Shown: positions 1 to 4,937 of the stretch, piece after piece
How the letters are laid out: each line of letters opens with the position of its first letter
How positions within the stretch are numbered: position 1 is the first letter of the stretch
DNA from: a bacterium
Lineage (GTDB): Bacteria; AUK180
Length of the DNA: 5,516 nucleotides
Assembly (NCBI GenBank): GCA_021162505.1
Contig: JAGGYO010000205.1
Location: 1 to 5,516 of the forward strand
Reading direction: 5' to 3'
Program-made: the position numbers and the translations under genes
Notes under the pieces: model-generated
What the model was told of the DNA's origin: nothing
Databases searched by the model: none
Seen by the model: the letters and a program-made list of their open reading frames with translations, nothing else

Positions 1-593
1 CGAGCATCAAAACCTGAAAGTGCAATAATTGAGTCAAATCCTTTTTCAGTCAATTCAAAATCCCTTTGTGTCCATTCACCTTTCTTTTCAATAGCTCTTT
101 TTAATATATTTATTATATCCTCTTTTTCGAGGGGTTTTAAAATAAACACATTTAATCGGGATAAGAGAGGATTAATTAGATAAAAAGAGGGGTTTTCAGT
201 GGTTGCAGCAATAAGCGTTACCTCTCCGCTTTCAATATAGGGCAAAAAGAAATCCTGTTGTTTTTTATTAAAATGATGTATTTCATCTACAAATATAGCG
301 AATTTCTTCTCTGATGTAAAAATATTACGCTCTTTTTTTACTATTTCTCTTAATCGAGGAATACCTTCTGTAATGGCTGATAATCTAATGAAATGAATAG
401 CCGGGTCCTTAGAAATTATTCTTGCAATAGTAGTTTTACCAACTCCCGGGGGTCCCCAAAGAATGAATGATGAGAAAGAAACATTTTCAATCATTTTTCT
501 AAATGGTGCATTCTCCCCTACCAAATGCTTTTGACCGAACATCTCCTCAAATGATTGTGGTCTTAATAATTCCGCTAATGGTTTGGTATTCAT
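1..593 (-). CDS. rarA: RarA/MgsA family replication-associated recombination ATPase, C-terminal part beyond the window
   Basis: Translated from ATG at 593, the frame stays open for 197 codons to the window edge. The protein opens with PLAELLRP and GQKHLVG, typical of the RarA/MgsA/WRNIP1 family of AAA+ ATPases related to clamp-loader subunits. Visible are Walker A GPPGVGKT (residues 47-54), Walker B IFVDEIHHF (about 100-108, D103 E104), sensor 1 within ATTENPSF (about 130-137, N134) and the arginine finger in LLSRLNVF (R146). Known RarA proteins are about 400-450 residues long and act as tetramers at stalled replication forks and on single-stranded DNA ends, so roughly half is present and the lid and tetramerisation domains are missing. 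No Shine-Dalgarno precedes the ATG; instead a TATAAT box lies 6 bases upstream, suggesting leaderless translation. The start is supported because family similarity begins within the first few residues. Family assignment is very secure. Confidence 0.96.
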   Translation of the reverse strand, partial: MNTKPLAELLRPQSFEEMFGQKHLVGENAPFRKMIENVSFSSFILWGPPGVGKTTIARIISKDPAIHFIRLSAITEGIPRLREIVKKERNIFTSEKKFAIFVDEIHHFNKKQQDFFLPYIESGEVTLIAATTENPSFYLINPLLSRLNVFILKPLEKEDIINILKRAIEKKGEWTQRDFELTEKGFDSIIALSGFDA

Positions 594-599
594 AATGCT

Positions 600-628
600 A
601 TTATAACACATTCAAAGAAATTTTGAAA
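600..628 (-). promoter_or_regulatory. Probable leaderless promoter of rarA
   Basis: On the minus strand a perfect TATAAT occupies 605-600, ending 6 bases before the rarA ATG (593-591). Seventeen bases upstream, 628-623 reads TTTCAA, a poor -35 match. A sigma70-type start about 7 bases after the -10 would put the transcript 5' end at or next to the A of the ATG, leaving no room for a ribosome binding site. The -10 and its position are seen; use as a promoter is inferred. Confidence 0.5.
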
Positions 629-729
629 ATAACGATCCAGTTGAAAAGTTATAAATATAAAATAAAGAAGTTATACCCCTATAAATATTTTTTTAATTTC
701 ATTATATAAAAATCATTCTCTTTTTCCTT

Positions 730-790
730 TTCACTTATTTTCCGTCATTCAGAGGAAACAAAGTTTCCGTAGGAATCTCATTCCTTTCCC
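730..790. repeat. CGTCAT-headed palindromic repeat, copy A
   Basis: This is a 61-base unit nearly identical to 4933-4991. It contains CGTCAT at 743-748 and then an imperfect hairpin at 747-776: inner arms GGAAAC (754-759) and GTTTCC (763-768) around an AAA loop, and outer arms ATTC (747-750) and GAAT (773-776). It ends in GGAATCTCATT. It lies in the gap upstream of rarA, and no reading frame crosses it convincingly. It resembles the short extragenic palindromes that begin CGTCATTC and end GAATCTC in many bacterial genomes. That resemblance is from general knowledge, not a search. Confidence 0.8.
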
Positions 791-808
791 GTCATAAAAG
801 GATCTTTT
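790..808. repeat. Degenerate CGTCAT-headed palindrome
   Basis: Directly after copy A, CGTCAT (790-795) is followed by arms AAAAG (796-800) and CTTTT (804-808) around GAT. The head and the GGATC tail fit the other CGTCAT elements in this window, but the stem is only 5 bp and unrelated in sequence. It may be a decayed copy or chance. Confidence 0.35.
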
Positions 809-906
809 CCTCTAATGCCTTGAATTTATTGTATTCATCTTTTTTCATCATTTACTCCATTACTATCTTCTCTTAATTCTTCTTTTATTTTCTTTACTCT
901 GAACTG

Positions 907-926
907 TCAACTTTCAACTTTCAACT
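907..926. repeat. Heptamer tandem tract (TCAACTT)
   Basis: TCAACTT occurs at 907-913 and 914-920, followed by TCAACT at 921-926, giving 2.9 units of period 7. It lies within a pyrimidine-rich stretch of the plus strand (about 715-1060) with no supported gene. Related AACTTTTC words recur at 2138-2161 and 4914-4929. Confidence 0.6.
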
Positions 927-964
927 CTTTTAAGCTCTTCATTATTCATTCTTCATTTGTATTC

Positions 965-995
965 CGTCATCCTCGGGCTTGACCCGGGGATCCAG
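965..995. repeat. CGTCAT-headed GC-rich palindrome
   Basis: CGTCAT (965-970) runs into a 9-bp stem, 969-977 against 983-991, with loop CTTGA (978-982). Eight pairs are Watson-Crick and one (T973 with G987) is a G-T wobble. The stem is GC-rich in an otherwise AT-rich gap, which suggests that it is imported or maintained. The form CGTCATCCTCGGG with a GGATCCAG tail is a common intergenic motif in many bacteria, from general knowledge. It could act as a bidirectional RNA hairpin, but no T-run follows, so I do not call a terminator. Confidence 0.7.
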
Positions 996-1041
996 TTCTC
1001 ATCTCCTGCACTCCCCGCCTTCCCAACAATTCCAATAAGTC

Positions 1042-1061
1042 CAACACCGTCCCCGTCTTCC
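1042..1061. repeat. CGTCCCC composite repeat, short copy
   Basis: Positions 1042-1061 match 4848-4869 with one inserted A and one further A missing: both read CAACA, CCGTCCCCGTC and then TTCC. In the second copy the 3' part is a CGTCAT head, so the two element families appear to occur as a joined unit. Confidence 0.55.
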
Positions 1062-1092
1062 TATTTATCCCGTAACGGCTTGTATGGGGTAT

Positions 1093-1118
1093 GGGACTTC
1101 CGTCCCTAATTTCTAGGG
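1093..1118. repeat. Two overlapping small hairpins after the HNH gene
   Basis: GGGAC (1093-1097) pairs with GTCCC (1102-1106) around TTCC. CCCTA (1104-1108) pairs with TAGGG (1114-1118) around ATTTC. The two share CCC at 1104-1106, so only one can form at a time. They begin 9 bases beyond the HNH stop on its transcribed side, but no T-run follows on the minus strand. A rho-independent terminator is therefore not supported. They contain the CGTCCC word seen in the dispersed repeats. Confidence 0.45.
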
Positions 1119-1126
1119 GTAGGTGT

Positions 1127-1732
1127 TTAGTCCAATCCTAATTTATCAAGTTTTTTTAGGTTGCATTTTTTACAGAGGAGTTGGATGTTTGTCGGATGGT
1201 CACTTAGGCCACCTTTTGAATAAGGCAAGATATGATCAAAGCAAAGATCCTCTGTTGCACCACAAACTTTACATTTTCGCTCATCTCTTTCTCTAACAAA
1301 TTCCTTGACCCAAGTCGGTATTCTGCGAGATCTCTTTGAAGAAGAGGATAAGTTTACGACTTTTAACTTAGTTAAATAATCAACAAGAGCTTCTACCTCT
1401 TCTTTGGTATTAACCTTATATGCTCTGTGCCAACCACTATCAAAAGGAGTATTGAATATCTTGTCCGATACTTTGTTTAACAGATTATCAGGGAAAAGGT
1501 AAACAGTGAAGGATTTCTTATTAAAGTTCATGTAGCATACTGCTTTGTCCTTATAGTGAATATTTAACCCCACAGTCTTAAGCATTATTATGTTGATTCC
1601 GGGATTTCTCTCGGATAAATCAAACAGTTGATAAAAAAAGTCAATGGTAATTGATCTCCACTCCGTATATTTCTCTGAAGTTTTATTCTTGATATAGTAA
1701 ATCAACTTATGCACAGTGGTCTGTCTTTTCAT
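1127..1732 (-). CDS. HNH endonuclease-like protein with an uncharacterised N-terminal domain
   Basis: The product is 201 residues. Residues about 138-194 form an HNH nuclease domain: CKVC (C154, C157), the DH pair D166-H167 of the beta-beta-alpha metal finger, N182, and the second zinc knuckle CKKCN (C187, C190, N191). These are the residues expected for metal-dependent nicking or cutting of DNA, so the domain looks intact. The N-terminal 125 residues are not recognised. They contain an alternating hydrophobic segment (about 46-82, ending FTVYLF) and an acidic helix (TKEEVEALVDYL, 109-120), perhaps a small alpha/beta domain that selects the target. A basic serine-rich linker (129-138) joins the halves. 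A strong GGAGG (1741-1737) lies 4 bases before the ATG and supports this start. It follows two small ORFs in the same direction. Roles in mobile-element, restriction or defence settings are known for HNH proteins, but none is shown here. Confidence 0.9.
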   Translation of the reverse strand: MKRQTTVHKLIYYIKNKTSEKYTEWRSITIDFFYQLFDLSERNPGINIIMLKTVGLNIHYKDKAVCYMNFNKKSFTVYLFPDNLLNKVSDKIFNTPFDSGWHRAYKVNTKEEVEALVDYLTKLKVVNLSSSSKRSRRIPTWVKEFVRERDERKCKVCGATEDLCFDHILPYSKGGLSDHPTNIQLLCKKCNLKKLDKLGLD

Positions 1733-1750
1733 AATTCCTCCAAAATATTA

Positions 1751-1780
1751 ATCCGAAATCCGCTCTCAAACATCTCGGAT
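1751..1780. repeat. Inverted repeat in the HNH leader
   Basis: ATCCGA (1751-1756) and TCGGAT (1775-1780) form perfect 6-bp arms 18 bases apart, with similar AT-rich flanks (ATTA before, ATTA after). It lies 10-39 bases upstream of the HNH ribosome binding site. It could be an operator half-site pair or an mRNA hairpin, or chance. Confidence 0.3.
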
Positions 1781-1796
1781 ATTAACATAATACTAG

Positions 1797-1928
1797 TTAT
1801 TCCTTGCCATATTTTGCTCTGAGATAATATATAAAAAAATCATCGAGCTCATCTTCTTTATAATCATTAACTTTTTTCACTTAGCCATCAGGGACGGTTG
1901 TTGCATCTGTTGCACGGTTATCTTTCAT
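1797..1928 (-). pseudogene. Small ORF broken by an in-frame stop within a repeat
   Basis: ATG at 1928 lies 10 bases after GGAGG (1943-1939) and reads MKDNRATDATTVPDG before TAA at 1883-1881. The same frame then continues from 1880 for 27 more codons, ending in DELDDFFIYYLRAKYGKE and TAA at 1799-1797. The second half has protein-like acidic and aromatic content. The first half, after MKDN, is built from the TGCAACA/CGTCCC repeat (1891-1914). I infer a small protein of about 40 residues whose 5' part was invaded by the repeat, creating the stop. Its ATG overlaps the end of the upstream ORF by 11 bases, a normal operon arrangement. Alternatives are a genuine 15-residue peptide, a GTG start at 1880 for the downstream half, or chance. 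Confidence 0.4.
1891..1914. repeat. CGTCCC/TGCAACA element, copy 1
   Basis: The plus strand reads GGGACGG (1891-1897), then TGTTGCA twice (1899-1905 and 1908-1914), 9 bases apart. The same arrangement, on the other strand, occurs at 2727-2750, in shortened form at 4846-4861 and in decayed form at 2327-2354. Confidence 0.7.
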
Positions 1929-2034
1929 TTTTCAAAATCCTCCAAACCATTTTTAAAATATTTATTGATTTATTTGAATTTTTTACAACAAAACCCAAAT
2001 TATCTCTTTGATTATCAAATGGAATTTTTCTCAT
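1918..2034 (-). CDS. Short ORF of 38 codons behind a good promoter
   Basis: The frame reads MRKIPFDNQRDNLGFVV at its start and ILKMVWRILKNER at its end. The product is basic, with a hydrophobic-basic C-terminal helix, and no family is recognised. A near-consensus promoter lies just upstream (-10 at 2056-2051), which would put the 5' end about 10 bases before the ATG. The only ribosome-site-like sequence, AAAGAG (2046-2041), would be partly outside the transcript. The stop TAA (1920-1918) overlaps the ATG of the next ORF (1928), and the GGAGG of that ORF lies inside this one, so translation may be coupled. The promoter, overlap and co-direction support it; its short length keeps confidence moderate. 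It could instead be an untranslated leader for the HNH gene. Confidence 0.45.
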   Translation of the reverse strand: MRKIPFDNQRDNLGFVVKNSNKSINILKMVWRILKNER

Positions 2035-2050
2035 ATTCAACTCTTTCTTA

Positions 2051-2079
2051 TTTATATCACTTATTTTAAAAAAAGTCAA
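2051..2079 (-). promoter_or_regulatory. Sigma70-type promoter of the small-ORF and HNH cassette
   Basis: On the minus strand TTGACT (2079-2074) and TATAAA (2056-2051) are separated by exactly 17 bases, one mismatch each from consensus. The spacer is a T-run followed by an A-rich stretch. The expected start is near 2044, about 10 bases before the ATG of the 38-codon ORF and about 310 bases before the HNH gene. It is the best promoter in the window. Confidence 0.7.
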
Positions 2080-2137
2080 TTTTTTCCCTGTATATTAACA
2101 TTTTGGATTTTTTAGAAACAAACATCCTCGGACACTC

Positions 2138-2169
2138 AACCTTCCAACTTTTCAACTTTTAATCTTCAC
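2138..2169. repeat. Octamer-period tract, also found at 4912-4937
   Basis: AACCTTCC, AACTTTTC and AACTTTTA run in tandem with period 8 (2138-2161). The 26 bases at 2144-2169 match 4912-4937 at all but one position and in the same orientation. At the second site this runs straight into the CGTCAT repeat copy B; here it does not. Confidence 0.65.
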
Positions 2170-2373
2170 ATTTGAAAGGTTTGAAACATCGTCCCTAACG
2201 TTCCAAGATTTGCCGGAGATTGGGTTTGATGTTAAAAAAACGATAATAGTCAATTAGTTGCTTGACTGGTTGACTGTAGGTTAATGCAATTAGATATACC
2301 ATGGATTGGATTGAGATCTATTGAATTTGCAACTTTTGCAACTACAGGTTCCGAATTTCCATTTATTGAAAAT
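2170..2373. other. Non-coding stretch with repeat words and no supported gene
   Basis: This is the middle of a gap of about 290 bases between the promoter at 2051-2079 and the small basic gene. It holds the word CGTCCCTAA (2190-2198, also at 1101-1109), a TTGACTGGTTGACTG direct repeat (2261-2275) and the decayed TGCAACA element at 2327-2354. A 43-codon plus-strand frame (2284-2415) and an open tail ending at 2249 lack ribosome sites and family likeness. I see no RNA gene or terminator. Confidence 0.4.
2327..2354. repeat. CGTCCC/TGCAACA element, decayed copy 4
   Basis: TTGCAAC occurs at 2327-2333 and 2336-2342, again 9 bases apart, followed by ACAGGTTCC where other copies have ACCGTCCC. Spacing and order fit the family, but the sequence is degenerate. 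It lies 20 bases beyond the stop of the small basic gene. Confidence 0.4.
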
Positions 2374-2550
2374 CTATTTTTTGGTGCCTTTATGAATTTT
2401 TCGATTTGGATTTAACTGTTTCCCTCTATTACCCTGACTTTTTGAATACTGCTTGTTCGTGCCTTTTGTTCCCTTGTTTGCATTTTTGATGTTCGCCTGA
2501 TTATTTTTAGGCGTAATTCCTTTACCCTTTTTCGCTTGAGTCTTTTTCAT
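2374..2550 (-). CDS. Small, very basic Lys/Asn/Gly-rich protein of 58 residues
   Basis: The ATG at 2550 is preceded by GGGAGG (2561-2556) with 5-base spacing, the clearest ribosome site in the window after that of the HNH gene, and the frame ends with TAG at 2376-2374. The product has many Lys, Asn, Gly and Gln residues, almost no acidic residues and almost no large hydrophobic residues. It has no membrane segment, no cysteine and a repeated feel (NANKGTKGTNKQ at 23-34, GNRGKQLNPNRK at 40-51). It is probably disordered and could bind nucleic acid, the ribosome or an acidic partner. I do not recognise the family. It is a monocistron: the TPR gene stop lies 202 bases upstream of its ATG and the next promoter about 295 bases downstream. 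The strong ribosome site and biased, protein-like composition argue against chance. Confidence 0.78.
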   Translation of the reverse strand: MKKTQAKKGKGITPKNNQANIKNANKGTKGTNKQYSKSQGNRGKQLNPNRKIHKGTKK

Positions 2551-2622
2551 TGTAACCTCCCTTGGTATCTAATTCCTTTTTAGCATTTTGCATGCCAGGT
2601 AAAGACTCTCGTTTGATTATTG

Positions 2623-2638
2623 ATAGATAAAAATCTAT
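2623..2638. repeat. Short AT-rich palindrome upstream of the small basic gene
   Basis: ATAGAT (2623-2628) and ATCTAT (2633-2638) are perfect arms around AAAA, about 70 bases upstream of the ATG of the small basic gene. It could be an operator for that gene. With 6 AT-rich base pairs, chance is also reasonable. No clear promoter is visible between it and the gene. Confidence 0.25.
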
Positions 2639-2726
2639 TGATCTACGATTCTAATTTTGGAGCAGAAATAAAAGAATAAATGCACACACAAATTGCTGGT
2701 GATATATTGAGCTTATGTCTTGATTT

Positions 2727-2750
2727 TGCAACACATGCAACAGCCGGCCC
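2727..2750. repeat. CGTCCC/TGCAACA element, copy 2, abutting the TPR gene 3' end
   Basis: TGCAACA at 2727-2733 and 2736-2742 (9 bases apart) is followed by GCCGGCCC (2743-2750), matching the ACCGTCCC box of other copies at six of eight positions. It ends 2 bases from the stop codon of the large TPR gene (2755-2753). Confidence 0.65.
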
Positions 2751-2752
2751 TC

Positions 2753-4825
2753 CTATTTTTCTTCTTCAATCGAGGTGATATTGGATTTCACCCATTTGAT
2801 TTCTTTCTTGGTCCATTCTGTTTTCTCTGTGTAATCCGATTCCAGACATTCCAAGTAGTCATTAAGATATGAAAGAAGGTCCTCTTTATTACCTGAATCA
2901 ATGTAATAGTGACTTAAACTACGAGCAGCATGGCATCGAAATTCATTTTGAACATTTAAGGCCAATACTTTCTTACAATATTCCATCGCGGATTCATTTT
3001 CTACCATATGTATGTACGCTGTAGCAATTTGAATATAGAATTCATCAATATTGGGCGGATCGTAAGCACATCCTTTTTTCAATATTTCAATGGTTCTGGA
3101 ATACGCATCGTCCTTCTCCATTGCAAGATCAGATGCCTTGTGATACAAGGTTGCCAGTCTCATATACGCTTCGAACTCCTTTGGATTCTCAGAAATTATG
3201 TCCATAAGTATTTTCTCAGCTCGTTCGTAACTATAATCGGCCATCAAATCCTCAGTGCGTGCATATTTCCATTGAATATCACTGATCAGATCTATCATTG
3301 CTTCTGAATCTTTGAATGCCTCTTTTAATTCCTCATTAAATTTCTCTGATCGGATATTCCTAAAAATAGTTATTGATTTCTCTATATTTTTCTGAGCTTC
3401 TTTAAGTCTCATAAATTCATATTTCGCCTTCCCAAGATGGTAAAATGAAAGAGCCTCAGTTGCAGTCCGCGGAGATTCGGGGAGTACACTTTTTAAAAAT
3501 GAAACCATCCCGCCCTTATCTTTATTTTTCAAATAGCATTTAGCGATTCGCAATACCAGCTCTTCATTTTTCTCTACTTCATTGATATCAAAGTAATATT
3601 GATAGTTCAACACCCCACGATAATAATCAATCGCATCCTCATATATTTTCAAATACAGCTCATGTAGCTCACCCATTTTGAACCAGACGCAAGCAATCTG
3701 CTGGCGATTTTGTTTTGGATCTTGTTGAAGGATTAATAAATACTCCTTTAAGCTGGATAAGGCTCTATCATAGTCTTTGATTTTCTTATGTGCATCACTG
3801 ACTCTTATATAGAATTCATCGATATTGTGAGGATCAGAACTGTATCTCTTTTCTACTAATTCATTAAATGCACCTATTAATTCCGGTTCATCCTTTAACT
3901 TTTCATCCAGATACTCTATTGCCTCTTTCTCATCAGATTCAAACTTCTTAATTCCCTTCTTATCAAAAATAGTGATCAATGCTCTACCGCAATCATCATA
4001 CTCCTTCTTTGATTGTATCCATCTCCTATCAGCAGAAAGTATAAATATCGATCCACTGTCCAACGCTTTAATCTGCTTTGGTCCTGGGCCCAATTTACTA
4101 ACAGGTTCTTGCTTGCTGCGGTTCGAGAATTGTTGATTGAACAAGATCTTTCCAGTTTCCAAATCAAATAGCGTTATCAAAAAGGCTTCTTTCTTCTTAC
4201 ACGGATGAGATAATGCATAGTATTTGCCGTTTTTTGACAAAGATGAATACTCAATACCTGGGAGAAATTGGCAGATCTTATGAGAAGCAATCAGCTTCCC
4301 TGAAAAATCGTAGATATCTATTCTTGTAACAAACGGCCCAATTTTATCGATAGTACCCTTTGTTATAATTATTCTATTTCCATTGTTTGAAATAAAGGTA
4401 CATAGCGGGATATAATCCACTTCAAATTCTCCAAGGAGAGTCTTTGACTTGTTATATATTGTGATGACTCCTCTACCGGTAAAAGAATAACGCTCCGACC
4501 AGTACCCTTTTCCTATTGCGTAATATTCACCATTTTCACTTTTTATAATTCCATTATCCTTATCTATTGTTTTCACTCCAGGCTGATCAGATCTATTTTC
4601 ATAATCTCCATTAATGATACTTGAATCCTCATATACAGTTTCCAGTGATTTGGATGAAATATTAATACTATTTTCACATTGCTCTATCTTTTTATTTCTC
4701 TTTGCTAATATGCCGCTAATCCCCAGAATCGCTATACATAAAACTACAAAAACGGTAAGGATCATGATTTTTATATTTTTCTTTTTCATACTATCAGTTC
4801 TTTCATCACCGCCCATTCGATTCAT
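2753..4825 (-). CDS. Membrane-anchored protein with beta-propeller-like segment and TPR array
   Basis: The product is up to 690 residues. A basic start (KKKNIK, 14-19) and a hydrophobic segment (about 20-41) form a signal anchor or uncleaved signal peptide, so the rest is probably outside the cytoplasm. Residues about 94-300 carry recurring strand motifs of the type IDIYDFSGKLIA, ITLFDLETGKILF and LITIFDKKGIKKF, each after a Gly- or Asn-rich turn, as in WD40/YVTN-like propeller blades, here perhaps three or four. Residues about 331-625 hold TPR-like helix pairs, for example FYIRVSDAHKKIKDYDRAL (338-356), WFKMGELHEL (381-390), FYHLGKAKYEFMRLKEA (461-477) and YIQIATAYI (597-605). DPHNIDEFYI (331-340) and DPPNIDEFYI (589-598) show internal duplication. 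TPRs bind proteins; no enzyme motif is visible. M1 has a weak GGA 5 bases upstream; M13 (ATG at 4789) gives a more usual anchor start but has no ribosome site. Confidence 0.9.
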   Translation of the reverse strand: MNRMGGDERTDSMKKKNIKIMILTVFVVLCIAILGISGILAKRNKKIEQCENSINISSKSLETVYEDSSIINGDYENRSDQPGVKTIDKDNGIIKSENGEYYAIGKGYWSERYSFTGRGVITIYNKSKTLLGEFEVDYIPLCTFISNNGNRIIITKGTIDKIGPFVTRIDIYDFSGKLIASHKICQFLPGIEYSSLSKNGKYYALSHPCKKKEAFLITLFDLETGKILFNQQFSNRSKQEPVSKLGPGPKQIKALDSGSIFILSADRRWIQSKKEYDDCGRALITIFDKKGIKKFESDEKEAIEYLDEKLKDEPELIGAFNELVEKRYSSDPHNIDEFYIRVSDAHKKIKDYDRALSSLKEYLLILQQDPKQNRQQIACVWFKMGELHELYLKIYEDAIDYYRGVLNYQYYFDINEVEKNEELVLRIAKCYLKNKDKGGMVSFLKSVLPESPRTATEALSFYHLGKAKYEFMRLKEAQKNIEKSITIFRNIRSEKFNEELKEAFKDSEAMIDLISDIQWKYARTEDLMADYSYERAEKILMDIISENPKEFEAYMRLATLYHKASDLAMEKDDAYSRTIEILKKGCAYDPPNIDEFYIQIATAYIHMVENESAMEYCKKVLALNVQNEFRCHAARSLSHYYIDSGNKEDLLSYLNDYLECLESDYTEKTEWTKKEIKWVKSNITSIEEEK

Positions 4826-4845
4826 AGAATTCCAAAATCATCTCC

Positions 4846-4861
4846 TGCAACAACCGTCCCC
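4846..4861. repeat. CGTCCC/TGCAACA element, copy 3, abutting the TPR gene 5' end
   Basis: TGCAACA (4846-4852) is followed by ACCGTCCCC (4853-4861), the same order as copy 2, with only one TGCAACA unit. It lies 20 bases upstream of the first ATG of the large TPR gene (4825) and runs directly into CGTCAT (4861-4866). Confidence 0.65.
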
Positions 4862-4877
4862 GTCATTCCGTTCTCCT

Positions 4878-4907
4878 CGTCATTATCGAATTCGATTCGA
4901 TAATCCA
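4878..4907. repeat. CGTCAT-headed perfect palindrome
   Basis: CGTCAT (4878-4883) leads into perfect 10-bp arms, ATTATCGAAT (4882-4891) and its reverse complement (4895-4904), around TCG, with an ATCC-type tail. The head, hairpin and tail layout matches 965-995, although the stem sequence is unrelated. A second CGTCAT head lies just before it at 4861-4866. Confidence 0.75.
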
Positions 4908-4911
4908 TCCC

Positions 4912-4937
4912 CCAACTTTTCAACCTTTAATCTTCAC
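4912..4937. repeat. Second copy of the octamer-period tract
   Basis: AACTTTTC (4914-4921) and AACCTTTA (4922-4929) are in tandem. The 26-base stretch equals 2144-2169 except for one T/C difference and overlaps the start of repeat copy B. Confidence 0.65.

Noticed and set aside
661..720. Minus-strand mini-frame starting with ATG near 703
   Set aside because: It stops within 10 codons and has no ribosome site.
965..995. Rho-independent terminator
   Set aside because: The stem is strong, but no T-run follows on either strand and the element recurs elsewhere as a repeat family member.
730..1126. Possible CRISPR array
   Set aside because: The repeats here are not evenly spaced and do not share one direct-repeat sequence with unique spacers of constant length.
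2136..2249. Plus-strand open stretch ending in LPEIGFDVKKTIIVN
   Set aside because: The tail looks protein-like, but there is no start with a ribosome site and the upstream part is tandem-repeat DNA. It might be a gene remnant, too weak to list.
2284..2415. Plus-strand 43-codon frame starting MQLDIPWIG
   Set aside because: No Shine-Dalgarno; it overlaps the better supported minus-strand small basic gene and includes the decayed repeat.
3008..3307. Plus-strand open frame of 99 codons
   Set aside because: It lies wholly antisense to the TPR region of the large minus-strand gene and has no ribosome site or family likeness; it is a shadow frame.
3976..4167. Minus-strand open frame of 63 codons
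   Set aside because: It is an alternative frame inside the 690-residue gene, with no domain features.
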